Below are positions 32,785-41,176 of a stretch of 64,000 nucleotides of DNA, one piece after another (positions within the stretch are counted from its first letter, which is position 1; every line of letters begins with the position of its first letter). The notes under the pieces were generated by a model that saw nothing but the letters and a program-made list of their open reading frames with translations, searched no databases and was not told the origin of the DNA. Origin of the DNA: Nonomuraea jabiensis (GTDB lineage Bacteria > Actinomycetota > Actinomycetes > Streptosporangiales > Streptosporangiaceae); NCBI RefSeq assembly GCF_014204795.1, contig NZ_JACHMB010000001.1, positions 3,162,001-3,226,000 on the forward strand. The letters are read 5' to 3'. A program made the translations under genes and the position numbers.

Positions 32785-34134
32785 TCACGTCTCCTCCTTG
32801 GGCGGGTTTGTATCACCCGGGTCCGGCGAGGCGGTGGGTGTCGGAGTTTTGGGTGTAGTGGTGGGCGTCGGGGTCGGTGTGGGTGTAGGGGTACGGGTGG
32901 TCGGGGTCGGTTTCGGTGTCGGCTTCTTGGTGGGAGTTGCCGACTTGCTTACCGTAGCTGACCGCGAGGGTATAGGCCTCGGTGACTTCACCGGAACCAC
33001 GGAAGGCCGCTTGGTGCGTCTTTTCGTGGGCGAGGGTGTCGCCCGGTCGTGCGATGTCACCGCCGACCTGGTCGGCTCGGCCACGTCCGGCGTCGGCTGC
33101 GGCGGCTGCCGGTCGGCGAACGTGATGGCGGTGAGCCCCACCGCGGCCGCGCAGCCCGCGGTGGCGACCAGGGCCAGCGTCCGCCTGTGGCGCTTTCCCA
33201 CGGCCGGCACCTGCGGCGTGGTGGCCGAGTGGAGGTGGTCCGTCTCCTGCTCGTCCTCCGGGGCCGGCTCGCGTACCCGGAAGCCGCCCGGGTCGGTGAG
33301 CATGCTGAGGTCGGCGCCCTGCTCGGCGCTGGCCAGCGACTCGCGCAGCAGGTAGGCCCGGTCGGCCACCTCCAGCGCCGAGGCCGGGCGCCGCGCGGGG
33401 TCCTTCGACAGCAGCGACATGACCAGCTCGCGCACCGGCGCGGGCACGTCCACCCCGAGGGGCGGCGGGTGCTCGTTGAGGTGCTGCAGCGCGATCGCCA
33501 CCTGGCTGTCGCCGCGGAACGGCGTGCGCCCGGCCAGGCACTCGTAGGCCACCACGCCCAGCGAGTAGAGGTCGGTCGCGGGAGTGAGCGGGAACCCCTG
33601 GGCCTGCTCGGGGCTGACGTACTGGGCCGTGCCCAGCACGGTGCCCGTCTGCGTGACCGGAGCCGCCTCCAGGGCCCGCGCGATGCCGAAGTCCGTGACC
33701 TTGATGGTCCCCTCGGAGGTGACCAGCAGGTTTCCCGGCTTGATGTCGCGGTGGATGATCCCGGCGGTGTGCGCGGCGTGCAGCGCCTTGGCCGTCTGGC
33801 CCACCACGTCAAGCGTCACCTCGGGCCCGATGGAGCCGTTGCGCGCCAGGATGGCCGACAGCGGCTCGCCGTGCACCAGCTCCATCACGAGGTAGGCCAG
33901 GTCGCTCTGCTCGCCGTAGTCGAAGATCTGCGCCACTCCCGGGTCGGCCAGGGCCGCGGTGATGCGCGCCTCGTTCCTGAACCGCTCGCGGAACGTGGGG
34001 TCGGCGTAGATGTGGCTGCGCAGGATCTTCACCGCCACCTCGCGCCCGAGCAACTCGTCGCGGGCACGCCAGACCTCTCCCATACCGCCCGTGGCGATGC
34101 GGGAGATCAGGAGGTAGCGGTTACGGAGCCGCAT
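32785..34134 (-). CDS. pknA: Serine/threonine kinase, PknA position
   Basis: 449 residues from ATG 34134. Kinase domain about 1-265 (ATGGMGEVWRARDE, HRDIKPGNL, DFGIARAL, SPEQAQG). One membrane helix (TLALVATAGCAAAVGLTAI) near 325, then a Pro/Thr/Ser/Lys-rich tail with repeated TPTP pairs and no PASTA domain. Such a tail would span the wall rather than bind lipid II. It follows pbpA by 21 bp and precedes pknB, as in mycobacteria, where PknA regulates division and wall synthesis. Symbol is by synteny. Confidence 0.88.
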   Translation of the reverse strand: MRLRNRYLLISRIATGGMGEVWRARDELLGREVAVKILRSHIYADPTFRERFRNEARITAALADPGVAQIFDYGEQSDLAYLVMELVHGEPLSAILARNGSIGPEVTLDVVGQTAKALHAAHTAGIIHRDIKPGNLLVTSEGTIKVTDFGIARALEAAPVTQTGTVLGTAQYVSPEQAQGFPLTPATDLYSLGVVAYECLAGRTPFRGDSQVAIALQHLNEHPPPLGVDVPAPVRELVMSLLSKDPARRPASALEVADRAYLLRESLASAEQGADLSMLTDPGGFRVREPAPEDEQETDHLHSATTPQVPAVGKRHRRTLALVATAGCAAAVGLTAITFADRQPPQPTPDVAEPTRSAVTSHDRATPSPTKRRTKRPSVVPVKSPRPIPSRSATVSKSATPTKKPTPKPTPTTRTPTPTPTPTPTTTPKTPTPTASPDPGDTNPPKEET

Positions 34135-34155
34135 GACCCAGCAGGTTACCGTCAC

Positions 34156-35616
34156 TCACTTGTTCAGCACCGCCTCCAGCACGGCCTTCGCGATCGGCGC
34201 GGCGGTGTGGCCGCCGGTCGCCTCCGCGCCGACGTTGGCAGCACCGGACTCGACGATGACCGCCAGGGCCACCTTCGGGTCCTCGGCAGGCGCGAAGGAG
34301 ATGAACCAGGCATGCGGTGGCTGCTTGTCGGCCGTCTCCGCGGTGCCCGTCTTACCCGCTACTTGGACGCCTGGGACCTGCGCCAGGTTTGCGGTGCCGT
34401 TCTGGACGACGCTGACCATCATCTCACGCAGCTTGCCCGCCGTCTCGGAGCTGACCGCTTCCGACAGCTCCTCGGGGTCGGCCTGCTTGATCGTGTCGCC
34501 CTTGGCGTCGGTGATCTTGTTGACCAGGTACGGCTTCATCACCTTGCCGTCATTGGCGATGCCCGCGGCGATCATGGCCATCTGCATCGGGGTCATGCGG
34601 TTGCTGCGCTGCCCGATCGAGGCCATGGCCAGGGCGGCCTTGTCCTCTTCCGGGCCGAAGTCGCTGTTGGTGACCGACATCGGCACGGCGAGCGGCTGCC
34701 CCATGCCGAACTTCTCGGTCTGCTCCTTCATCTTGTCGTAGCCCAGCTCCATGCCCATCTTGCCGAACGGCGTGTTGCAGGACTTCTCCAGCGCGAACGT
34801 CAGCGTCACCGAGCCGGAGCCGCAGGCCGCGCCGCCGTAGTTGGGCAGGCTGATGTTCGTGTTGGGCAGCGGCAGCCGCTGCGGCGCGTCCACGTTGGTC
34901 TGCGGGCCGCGCGAGGAGTCGTCCTCGAGGTAGGCCGCCATGGTCACGACCTTGAACGTCGAGCCGGGCGGGTAGGTCTGCGCGACCGTACGGTTGAGCA
35001 GCGGCTGGCTCTTGTCCTTGGCCAGCTCCTCGTAGCGGGGGAAGACCTTGCCCTTGTCGGTGGTGGACAGCTCGGTCGGGTCGTAGGTCGGCAGCGAGAC
35101 CATCGCCAGGATCCCGCCCGTCTTCGGGTCGAGCGCCACGAGCGCGCCGCGCTTGCCGCTCTGCCGCAGCGCGTCGTAGGCCGCCTTCTGCGCCTTGGGG
35201 TTGATCGTGAGATCGACGTTGGCGCCCCTGGTCGGCTCGCCGGTGAACAGGTCGATGCTCCGCCGCAGCAGCAGGTCGGCGCTGGAGCCGTTGAGCAGCT
35301 GGTTCTCGGACCTCTCGATGGCGCTCTCGCTCTCCGGCGAGAAGAAGCCGGTGACGTGGGCGTAGAGCCTGGCCTCGGGGTACTGCCTGACGAACCTGAA
35401 CCGGGGGTCCTTGGTCTCGACGGACTGCGCGAGCACCTTGCCGCCCGCCGTGATGCGGCCACGCTCGATGGCGTAGCGCTCGTAGAAGTTGCGGGTGTTG
35501 CGGGCGTCGCCGCGCAGGCCCTCGGCTTTCACGGCCTGCAGGTAGTTCACGTTGATCATCAGGAGCGCGAACATGGCCAGGCAGGCCACTGCCACGCGCT
35601 TCAGAGTGCTGTTCAT
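34156..35616 (-). CDS. pbpA: Penicillin-binding protein, class B transpeptidase
   Basis: 486 residues. N-terminal membrane anchor (about 7-27), a PBP dimer-like domain, then the transpeptidase domain with active-site PPGSTFKV (SxxK), EKSCNTPF (SxN) and AGKTGTAE (KTG). Acts in septal or lateral peptidoglycan cross-linking with the FtsW/RodA-type polymerase encoded just before it. Their frames overlap by 4 bp (ATGA). Sits in the conserved PknA/PknB operon. Confidence 0.95.
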   Translation of the reverse strand: MNSTLKRVAVACLAMFALLMINVNYLQAVKAEGLRGDARNTRNFYERYAIERGRITAGGKVLAQSVETKDPRFRFVRQYPEARLYAHVTGFFSPESESAIERSENQLLNGSSADLLLRRSIDLFTGEPTRGANVDLTINPKAQKAAYDALRQSGKRGALVALDPKTGGILAMVSLPTYDPTELSTTDKGKVFPRYEELAKDKSQPLLNRTVAQTYPPGSTFKVVTMAAYLEDDSSRGPQTNVDAPQRLPLPNTNISLPNYGGAACGSGSVTLTFALEKSCNTPFGKMGMELGYDKMKEQTEKFGMGQPLAVPMSVTNSDFGPEEDKAALAMASIGQRSNRMTPMQMAMIAAGIANDGKVMKPYLVNKITDAKGDTIKQADPEELSEAVSSETAGKLREMMVSVVQNGTANLAQVPGVQVAGKTGTAETADKQPPHAWFISFAPAEDPKVALAVIVESGAANVGAEATGGHTAAPIAKAVLEAVLNK

Positions 35617-36995
35617 CGCTGGAACACCTGCGTCAGTCCTTCGTTCTGGATCGCCTGGGGCGGAGGCCGCCGCGCCGCGTCTGACATGCGTACCAATAGC
35701 GCGATAAGGATCCAGTTAGCCAGCAACGCCGAGCCACCCTGGGACATGAACGGGGTGACCAGGCCGGTCAAGGGGATGAGATTCGTCACACCGCCGACGA
35801 TGATGAAGACCTGCCAGGCCAGGATGAACGACAGGCCGCCCGCCAGGAGCTTGGAGAACGGGTCGCGGGCCGCCAGCGAGGTGCGCAGGCCGCGCTCGAC
35901 CAGCAGGGCGTACATCATCAGCAGCGCCATCAGGCCGGTCAGGCCCAGCTCCTCGCCGGTCGCGGCGAAGATGAAGTCGGAGAACGACAGCGGGATCAGC
36001 TGGGGATTGCCCTGGCCGAGCCCCGTGCCCAGGATGCCGCCCGCCCCGAACCCGAACAGGCCCTGCATGATCTGGTAGCTGCCGCCGATCTCGCGGTTGT
36101 AGAACTCCTCGGAGCCCGGGTTGAGCCAGATCTCGAACCGGTCGCCGACGTGGGAGAACGCCAGCCCCGCGAGATAGGCGCCGCCGACGAAGAGCAGCAG
36201 GCCGATCAGCACCCAGGAGGTGCGCTGGGTGGCGATGTAGAGCATCGCGATGAACGTGCCGAACAGCAGCAGCGAAGTGCCCAGGTCCTTCTCGAAGACC
36301 AGGACGAGCAGGCTGAGCCCCCAGGTGACGAGGATGGGACCGAGGTCCCTTGCCCTGGGCAGGTCGATGAAGAGCAGCCGCCGCCCGGCCAGCGCCAGCA
36401 CGTCGCGCTTGGCCACCAGATAGCCGGCGAAGAAGACGACCAGCGCGAGCTTGGCGAACTCGCCCGGCTGGATGGAGAAGCCGCCGATGCGGATCCAGAT
36501 CTTGGCGCCCTGCACCTCGCTGAGGCTGCCGGGCAGCACCGCCGGGATGGCGAGCAGGACCAGGCCGACGGCGCCCGCGGTGTAGGTCAGGCGCTGGAGC
36601 ATGCGATGGTCACGCAGCACGATCAGGGTGATCGAGAACATGACGACGCCGAGACCCGTCCACATGATCTGGTTGGTGGTGGACGCGCCGCCCATCTTGG
36701 CGGCCTCCAGCCGGTAGATCATCACCAGGCCGAGACCGTTGATCAGGGTCACCAGCGGCAGGACCAGCGGGTCGGCCCAGGGGGCGAACTTCGCCAGAAC
36801 GAGGTAGGCGGCCAGCATCAGGCCGCCCAGCCCCAGTCCGTACGCCAGCATGCCCGCGGGGATCTTGCCGTCCACCGCCAGGCCCACGTTGGCATAGGCC
36901 CCCATGACGATCAGCACCGCCAGCGCGAGCATGACGAGCTGGGCCATGCGGCGCTTGGCCGGCATGGGGACGGGGGAGGCTGCGACTTCGCTCAT
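35613..36995 (-). CDS. FtsW/RodA/SpoVE-family peptidoglycan polymerase
   Basis: 460 residues, about 12 membrane segments, SEDS signature: PxxxSQGGSALLA (residues near 415-425) and the earlier IRIGGFSIQPGEFAKLAL with the catalytic Asp region in DRFEIWLNP. Polymerises glycan strands from lipid II; partner of the downstream PBP. The ATG follows directly on the TAA of the phosphatase gene. RodA in mycobacterial nomenclature, FtsW-like in Streptomyces. Confidence 0.93.
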   Translation of the reverse strand: MSEVAASPVPMPAKRRMAQLVMLALAVLIVMGAYANVGLAVDGKIPAGMLAYGLGLGGLMLAAYLVLAKFAPWADPLVLPLVTLINGLGLVMIYRLEAAKMGGASTTNQIMWTGLGVVMFSITLIVLRDHRMLQRLTYTAGAVGLVLLAIPAVLPGSLSEVQGAKIWIRIGGFSIQPGEFAKLALVVFFAGYLVAKRDVLALAGRRLLFIDLPRARDLGPILVTWGLSLLVLVFEKDLGTSLLLFGTFIAMLYIATQRTSWVLIGLLLFVGGAYLAGLAFSHVGDRFEIWLNPGSEEFYNREIGGSYQIMQGLFGFGAGGILGTGLGQGNPQLIPLSFSDFIFAATGEELGLTGLMALLMMYALLVERGLRTSLAARDPFSKLLAGGLSFILAWQVFIIVGGVTNLIPLTGLVTPFMSQGGSALLANWILIALLVRMSDAARRPPPQAIQNEGLTQVFQR

Positions 36996-38294
36996 TTACC
37001 GTTGCTTCGTCTTGGTCGCGCTCACGGATGGCGTGGGCGACGAGCTGGCGGTCGCGGCGGGGGTGTCGTCGCTGTCGTCCTTGTCGTCCTGGGCGAACTT
37101 CAAAGCGTTGATCCTCGTAATGCCTTCGTCGGGGTTGCTGACCGGAATGCCGCTCTTGATCAGCGCCTGGTCGGCGTCGGACAGCTTGGAGAGCTGCCGG
37201 CCGGTGGACTTGGTGACCTTGAAGAGCTGGAAGGGACCCAGCTCTTTCTGGATCCCCTGGAACACGACCACTTCGTCGCCCCTAGCGCCGACGAAGAACT
37301 GGTCCTGAGTCCACTGATATCCAAAATAACCGCCGACGCCTACGGCGACGACGCCTATGCCGAACACGGTGACCAGCACGGGCCACACCCGACGACGCCT
37401 GCGCCGGGGCGCCTCGGCGACCGGCTCATCGAAGTCGTCGTCAGTGAGGACCGGCTGGGGCGCGGTCACCGCGTGGGCTCGCCCCGGCTGGGTCTCCTGG
37501 GGATTGCCGCGCAGCCGGTTCATGCCCGCGGCGCCGACCACGGCGGCCTCGGCGGGCACCTGCTGCCCATCGGTGATCTCCAGCACGTCGGCCAGCACGC
37601 ACGTGATGTTGTCGGGCCCGCCACCTCTGTTCGCCAGATCGATGAGCTGGCGCACGACCTCTTCGGGATCGTCGATGTTGGTGAGCGTGGCGTGCAACGT
37701 CTCCGCGCTCACCACCCCCGACAGGCCGTCGGAACACAGCAGGTAGCGGTCGCCGATCTGCGCCTCGCGGAGGGTCAGGTCGGGATCGACCTCACCGCTG
37801 CCGTCGAGCGCGCGCAGCAGGATCGAGCGCTGCGGATGCGTGGCCGCCTCTTCCGGCGTGATGCGCCCGTCGTCGACGAGCTGCTGCACCAGCGTGTGGT
37901 CATGGGTGATCTGGTAGAGCTCCCCGCGCCTGAGCAGGTAGGCGCGCGAGTCGCCGACGTGCACCAGTGCGACCTGGGTGCCGTGCCAGAGCATGGCCGT
38001 CAGAGTCGTGCCCATGCCTTTGAGGCTGGGATCCCGCCCCACCATTTCGTGCAGCCTGCGATTGGCGTCGCGTACCGCTGCCTCGATGGCGTTGAGCAGG
38101 TCACCCCCCTGTTGGGCCTCTTCCAGAGAGGCCATGGCGGCGATGGCGACTGAACTCGCCACCTCGCCGTGTGCGTGCCCGCCCATACCGTCTGCGACGG
38201 CGAGCAGGCGGCCGCTAGCGTACGCCGAGTCCTCGTTCCCTTCGCGGAGGAGGCCGACGTCCGAGCGGGCGGCGTAGCGGAGTGCGATGGTCAT
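36996..38294 (-). CDS. pstP: PP2C-type serine/threonine phosphatase
   Basis: 432 residues. PPM/PP2C catalytic domain at about 5-235: RYAARSDVGLLREGNEDSAY, VADGMGGHAHGE, DSRAYLLRRG, CSDGLSG, GGPDNITCVL; these hold the metal-binding Asp residues. Then a linker, one membrane helix (WPVLVTVFGIGVVAVGVGG), and a roughly 110-residue extracellular tail. Reverses PknA/PknB phosphorylation in this operon. ATGA overlap with fhaB. Confidence 0.95.
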   Translation of the reverse strand: MTIALRYAARSDVGLLREGNEDSAYASGRLLAVADGMGGHAHGEVASSVAIAAMASLEEAQQGGDLLNAIEAAVRDANRRLHEMVGRDPSLKGMGTTLTAMLWHGTQVALVHVGDSRAYLLRRGELYQITHDHTLVQQLVDDGRITPEEAATHPQRSILLRALDGSGEVDPDLTLREAQIGDRYLLCSDGLSGVVSAETLHATLTNIDDPEEVVRQLIDLANRGGGPDNITCVLADVLEITDGQQVPAEAAVVGAAGMNRLRGNPQETQPGRAHAVTAPQPVLTDDDFDEPVAEAPRRRRRRVWPVLVTVFGIGVVAVGVGGYFGYQWTQDQFFVGARGDEVVVFQGIQKELGPFQLFKVTKSTGRQLSKLSDADQALIKSGIPVSNPDEGITRINALKFAQDDKDDSDDTPAATASSSPTPSVSATKTKQR

Positions 38295-38761
38295 TTGCGC
38301 AATTCAATGACTGTCTTGCCGACACGGATCGGAACACCGAGCGGCACCGGGGTCGGGCGGGTGACTTTCGAGCGGTCGAGATACGTGCCGTTGGTGGACC
38401 CAAGATCTTCCACGATCCATTGACCGTCCTGGGGAAAGAGCCGGGCATGCCGGCTGGAAGCGTAGTCGTCGGTGACTACCAGCGTGGCGTCATTGGCCCG
38501 GCCAATGGTGATGGGCGTCTCCGTGAGGTTAATGGTGGTGCCCTGCAAGGGGCCACCGGTAACGATGAGCTGGCGTGGCTCGCCCTTTTTGTTCTTGGGC
38601 TTAGCCGGCGGTTTGGCGGGTTTCACGCCCTTGCGTGGACCCGCGGGAGCCGTGCGTGAACCGAACAAGTCAGTCCGGATCACGCCGACTGCGGCAATGA
38701 CGAAGAACCACAGCACCGCCAGGAAGGCGAGCCGGATCAGCAGCAGCGTGAGCTCGGACAT
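38291..38761 (-). CDS. fhaB: FHA-domain protein FhaB
   Basis: 156 residues. N-terminal membrane helix (TLLLIRLAFLAVLWFFVIAAVGVI), Lys/Pro-rich linker, and a C-terminal FHA domain with ITIGRANDATLV, SSRHARLF, and DLGSTNGTYLD. Binds phosphothreonine, linking PknA/PknB signalling to peptidoglycan synthesis (mycobacterial FipA/FhaB). Stop overlaps the PP2C start by 4 bp. Confidence 0.95.
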   Translation of the reverse strand: MSELTLLLIRLAFLAVLWFFVIAAVGVIRTDLFGSRTAPAGPRKGVKPAKPPAKPKNKKGEPRQLIVTGGPLQGTTINLTETPITIGRANDATLVVTDDYASSRHARLFPQDGQWIVEDLGSTNGTYLDRSKVTRPTPVPLGVPIRVGKTVIELRK

Positions 38762-38778
38762 GGACCGTTTGTCTACCC

Positions 38779-39519
38779 CTAATCGCGCCGGAACACCAGA
38801 GTCGTGCGCCCCAACGTCACTCGCGTGCCGTTCTGGAGCTCGATCCTGCGTACCGGCTGGCCGTTGACGAAAGTGCCGTTGGTGGATCCGAGATCGACGA
38901 GGACCACCATCTGGCCCTCGACGCGCAACTCCGCGTGGTGTCGCGAGACTCCCGGATCGACCAGACGAAGATCGCAGTCGGTGCCCCTGCCGAGCAAGGT
39001 CACCGGAGTGGTGAGCTCGTAGGAACGGTCGCCCTGCGGGTCGTCCTGAGTGGAGACGAGCAGCCGCGGCCGCCCGTTGAAAGCGTTCGGCCTCGACGGA
39101 GGCAGGTCGCTCGCCGGCTGGCGAATCTCGTCCTGCTCGACCGTCGCGCCGCGGATGACGCCGGACCTGATGCGGAACAGCCCCACAGCCAGATCGCCGG
39201 CGGTCTCGAAGCGGACCCGGACCGGTCCCACAAAGGAGTAGCCCTGTTCCTTGGCGTACTCCCTGGCAAGGTTGGCCAGCTCGTGACTGATGCTGTCGGC
39301 GTAGACCTCAAGCCGTTCGCTGTCGGTCGTGGACAGCTCAACCACGAAGTCGTTGGGCACGAGCGTGCGACCTTGAGCGACGATCGCCGCACGCTCATCC
39401 ATCTCCCGCTGAACCGCGCTGGCGACCTCGACCGGCTGAAGGTCAGATTTGAACGCCCGCGCAAAGGCCCCCTCAACCAAGCCTTCGAGCCTTCGCTCGA
39501 AGCGCTGAAGGACTCCCAC
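38779..39519 (-). CDS. fhaA: FHA-domain protein FhaA (DUF3662 + FHA)
   Basis: 246 residues. The N-terminal DUF3662 domain (VGVLQRFERRLEGLVEGAFARAF...) precedes a C-terminal FHA domain (VTLLGRGTDCDLRL, SRHHAEL, DLGSTNGTFVNG). GTG 39519 with GGGAGG upstream is preferred, because the extra N-terminal residues of the longer frame are not seen in the family. A PknB substrate that connects to MviN-type wall synthesis control in mycobacteria. First gene of the operon, downstream of tRNA-Leu. Confidence 0.93.
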   Translation of the reverse strand: MGVLQRFERRLEGLVEGAFARAFKSDLQPVEVASAVQREMDERAAIVAQGRTLVPNDFVVELSTTDSERLEVYADSISHELANLAREYAKEQGYSFVGPVRVRFETAGDLAVGLFRIRSGVIRGATVEQDEIRQPASDLPPSRPNAFNGRPRLLVSTQDDPQGDRSYELTTPVTLLGRGTDCDLRLVDPGVSRHHAELRVEGQMVVLVDLGSTNGTFVNGQPVRRIELQNGTRVTLGRTTLVFRRD

Positions 39520-39718
39520 CGGGTACCTCCCTTCCTCCGTGCATATGATCGCGGCCCCCAGACGCGTCCGGCGCCCGGTTTCCGCTCGTTCCACGTCACG
39601 GCATCCCTGGCGCTCGTCGGCTGTCGCGCCCAGCTCCTCCGCTCCCGTGTCTTATGCGATCGTATCCGGGTTCAGTACCAGTGGCTGTTCCGTGCTAGTG
39701 TTCTTTCCGCACCCACAA

Positions 39719-39801
39719 GGGCGGGTGGCGGAACGGCAGACGCGCACGGTTCAGGTCCGTGTGTCCGAAAGGACGTGAGGGTTCAAATCCCTCCTCGCCC
39801 A
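39719..39801 (+). tRNA. tRNA-Leu (CAG anticodon)
   Basis: 83 nt, type II with long variable arm. The acceptor arms GGGCGGG (39719-39725) and CTCGCCC (39794-39800) pair with a G-T, the discriminator is A. The anticodon stem (CACGG / CCGTG) encloses TTCAGGT with CAG at 39752-39754. The T arm GTTCAAATCC is standard and no CCA is encoded. It neighbours fhaA, as does leuT in mycobacteria. Confidence 0.95.
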
Positions 39802-39867
39802 CTCGGTGACTGGGGACTCCTGGTCGCAAGCCTTGCAGGCTTGCTCCCTCGGGTCCCCTCGTCATTT

Positions 39868-39960
39868 CTTCCGGGGGATGACCCCCGGACCCCCAGCATC
39901 TTCCGGGGGATGACCCCCGGACCCCCAGCATCTTCCGGGGGAGGTCCCCCGGGCCCCCCT
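39868..39960. repeat. Two perfect 32-bp direct repeats plus partial third, each holding a hairpin
   Basis: Units at 39868-39899 and 39900-39931 are identical, and a third diverges after CTTCCGGGGGA (from 39932). Each contains CCGGGGG-ATGA-CCCCCGG, a 7-bp stem with 4-nt loop. The stretch 39802-40153 holds no gene; it separates tRNA-Leu from the convergent CNNM gene and looks like stacked terminators or a small repeat element. Confidence 0.75.
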
Positions 39961-40081
39961 GTCTGGGAGCGGGCTCCCAGACCCTCCATCGCTGTGGTTG
40001 TCGTCTCATGGCAGACCCACATTGGCGAAGTGTTTGGTGGATCGCAAGAGGGGGCGTCTCTCTTTTCAAGAACCTGTTGGT

Positions 40082-40115
40082 AACGGGCGTGCCGTGTTTT
40101 GACGGTACGCCCGTT
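40082..40115. terminator. Terminator-like hairpin between tRNA-Leu and the CNNM gene
   Basis: AACGGGCGTGCCGT (40082-40095) pairs with ACGGTACGCCCGTT (40102-40115), 14 bp with one G-T, loop GTTTTG, and a T-rich flank. It lies 39 bp after the stop of the gene on the minus strand, so it probably ends that operon and may serve the tRNA side as well. Confidence 0.75.
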
Positions 40116-40153
40116 TGGTTGCAACCTGCTTTCGGGTGACTTGTCGGTGTGTT

Positions 40154-41176
40154 TTACGTCACAGTGGCCAGGGTTCTGGTGTCCAGGAGTTCGCCCAGGA
40201 GGTCTGTGAGGCTCACCATGCCGATTACCTCACCCGCCTGAGCTGTCACCAGGACCAGGTGGGCTCTTGCCTCCTGGAGGGCCGTCACGGCCTCTGGGAC
40301 CTGGGTTACGCAGGGGAGCTTCGGTAGGGGGCGGCAGAGGTCCTCTGCCGTGCTTGCCGGCTGCAGGAGGGCGTCTCTGGCGTGGAGGGCGCCTCTGATG
40401 TTGCCGGGTGTGCCTACCAGGAGTCTTAGGTGGCCGCTTTTTGCTGCTGCTTCCTTGATCTCTGTCGTGTTTGCCTGGGGTGGGACCATTACCGCCTGGC
40501 TTATTGGGATCATCAGGCGTTCTATTCCCTCGTCGTCCAGGCGGAGGGCGCGGGTCAGGAGGTCGTGCTCGTCGCGGTCCAGGAGGCCCATGCGGCCTGA
40601 CTCGCCCACCAGCATGGCCAGCTGGCGGGGGGTTCTGGTCGTGGCCAGCTCGTTCCTGGGCTGGACGCCGAACAGGCGCAGGACCAGGTTGGTCAGGCCG
40701 TTCAGGGACGACAGGAGCGGGCGCATCACCCAGGTGAAGGCGCGGAAGGGGACGGTCAGCAGCAGGGCCGAGCGTTCCGGGTGGGTCAGGGCCCACGACT
40801 TCGGCGCCATCTCGCCCACCACCATGTGGAGGAAGGTCACCAGAGCCAGGGCGATCGTCAGCGCGATGGGCATGCGCAGGCCCTCCGGGACGCCGAGGGC
40901 GGCGAAGACCGGCTCCAGGGTGTGCTCGATCGCGGGCTCCGTCACCTGGCCGAGGCCCAGGGTGCACAGCGTGATGCCGAGCTGGGCACCCGCCAGCATG
41001 AGGGAGAGCTGCTTGGTGCCGCCGACCGCCGACCTGGCCGCCAGCCTGATCAGGCGGTTGTTGCGGGAGGCGATCTCCTCCAGGCGGTGGCGCCTGGCGG
41101 AGACGAAGGCGAATTCGGCGGCCACGAAGAGCGCGTTGAAGGCCAGCAGCGCGAGGCTGACGACGAGCATGGTCAT
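40154..41176 (-). CDS. CNNM/CorC-family membrane protein, second gene
   Basis: 340 residues from ATG 41176, overlapping the upstream gene's stop (ATGA). A DUF21/CNNM transmembrane domain (LVVSLALLAFNALFVAAEFAFVSA; MVVGEMAPKSWAL) is followed by two CBS motifs. No C-terminal CorC_HlyC transporter-associated domain is visible, so it is shorter than its partner. Members mediate magnesium or cobalt efflux. Forms an operon with the larger paralogue, perhaps a heterodimer. Confidence 0.88.
   Translation of the reverse strand: MTMLVVSLALLAFNALFVAAEFAFVSARRHRLEEIASRNNRLIRLAARSAVGGTKQLSLMLAGAQLGITLCTLGLGQVTEPAIEHTLEPVFAALGVPEGLRMPIALTIALALVTFLHMVVGEMAPKSWALTHPERSALLLTVPFRAFTWVMRPLLSSLNGLTNLVLRLFGVQPRNELATTRTPRQLAMLVGESGRMGLLDRDEHDLLTRALRLDDEGIERLMIPISQAVMVPPQANTTEIKEAAAKSGHLRLLVGTPGNIRGALHARDALLQPASTAEDLCRPLPKLPCVTQVPEAVTALQEARAHLVLVTAQAGEVIGMVSLTDLLGELLDTRTLATVT

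Noticed and set aside
39868..39960. Integrative element attachment site at the tRNA-Leu 3' end
   Set aside because: No integrase and no duplicated tRNA 3' fragment is seen in the window; the repeats do not match the tRNA sequence.
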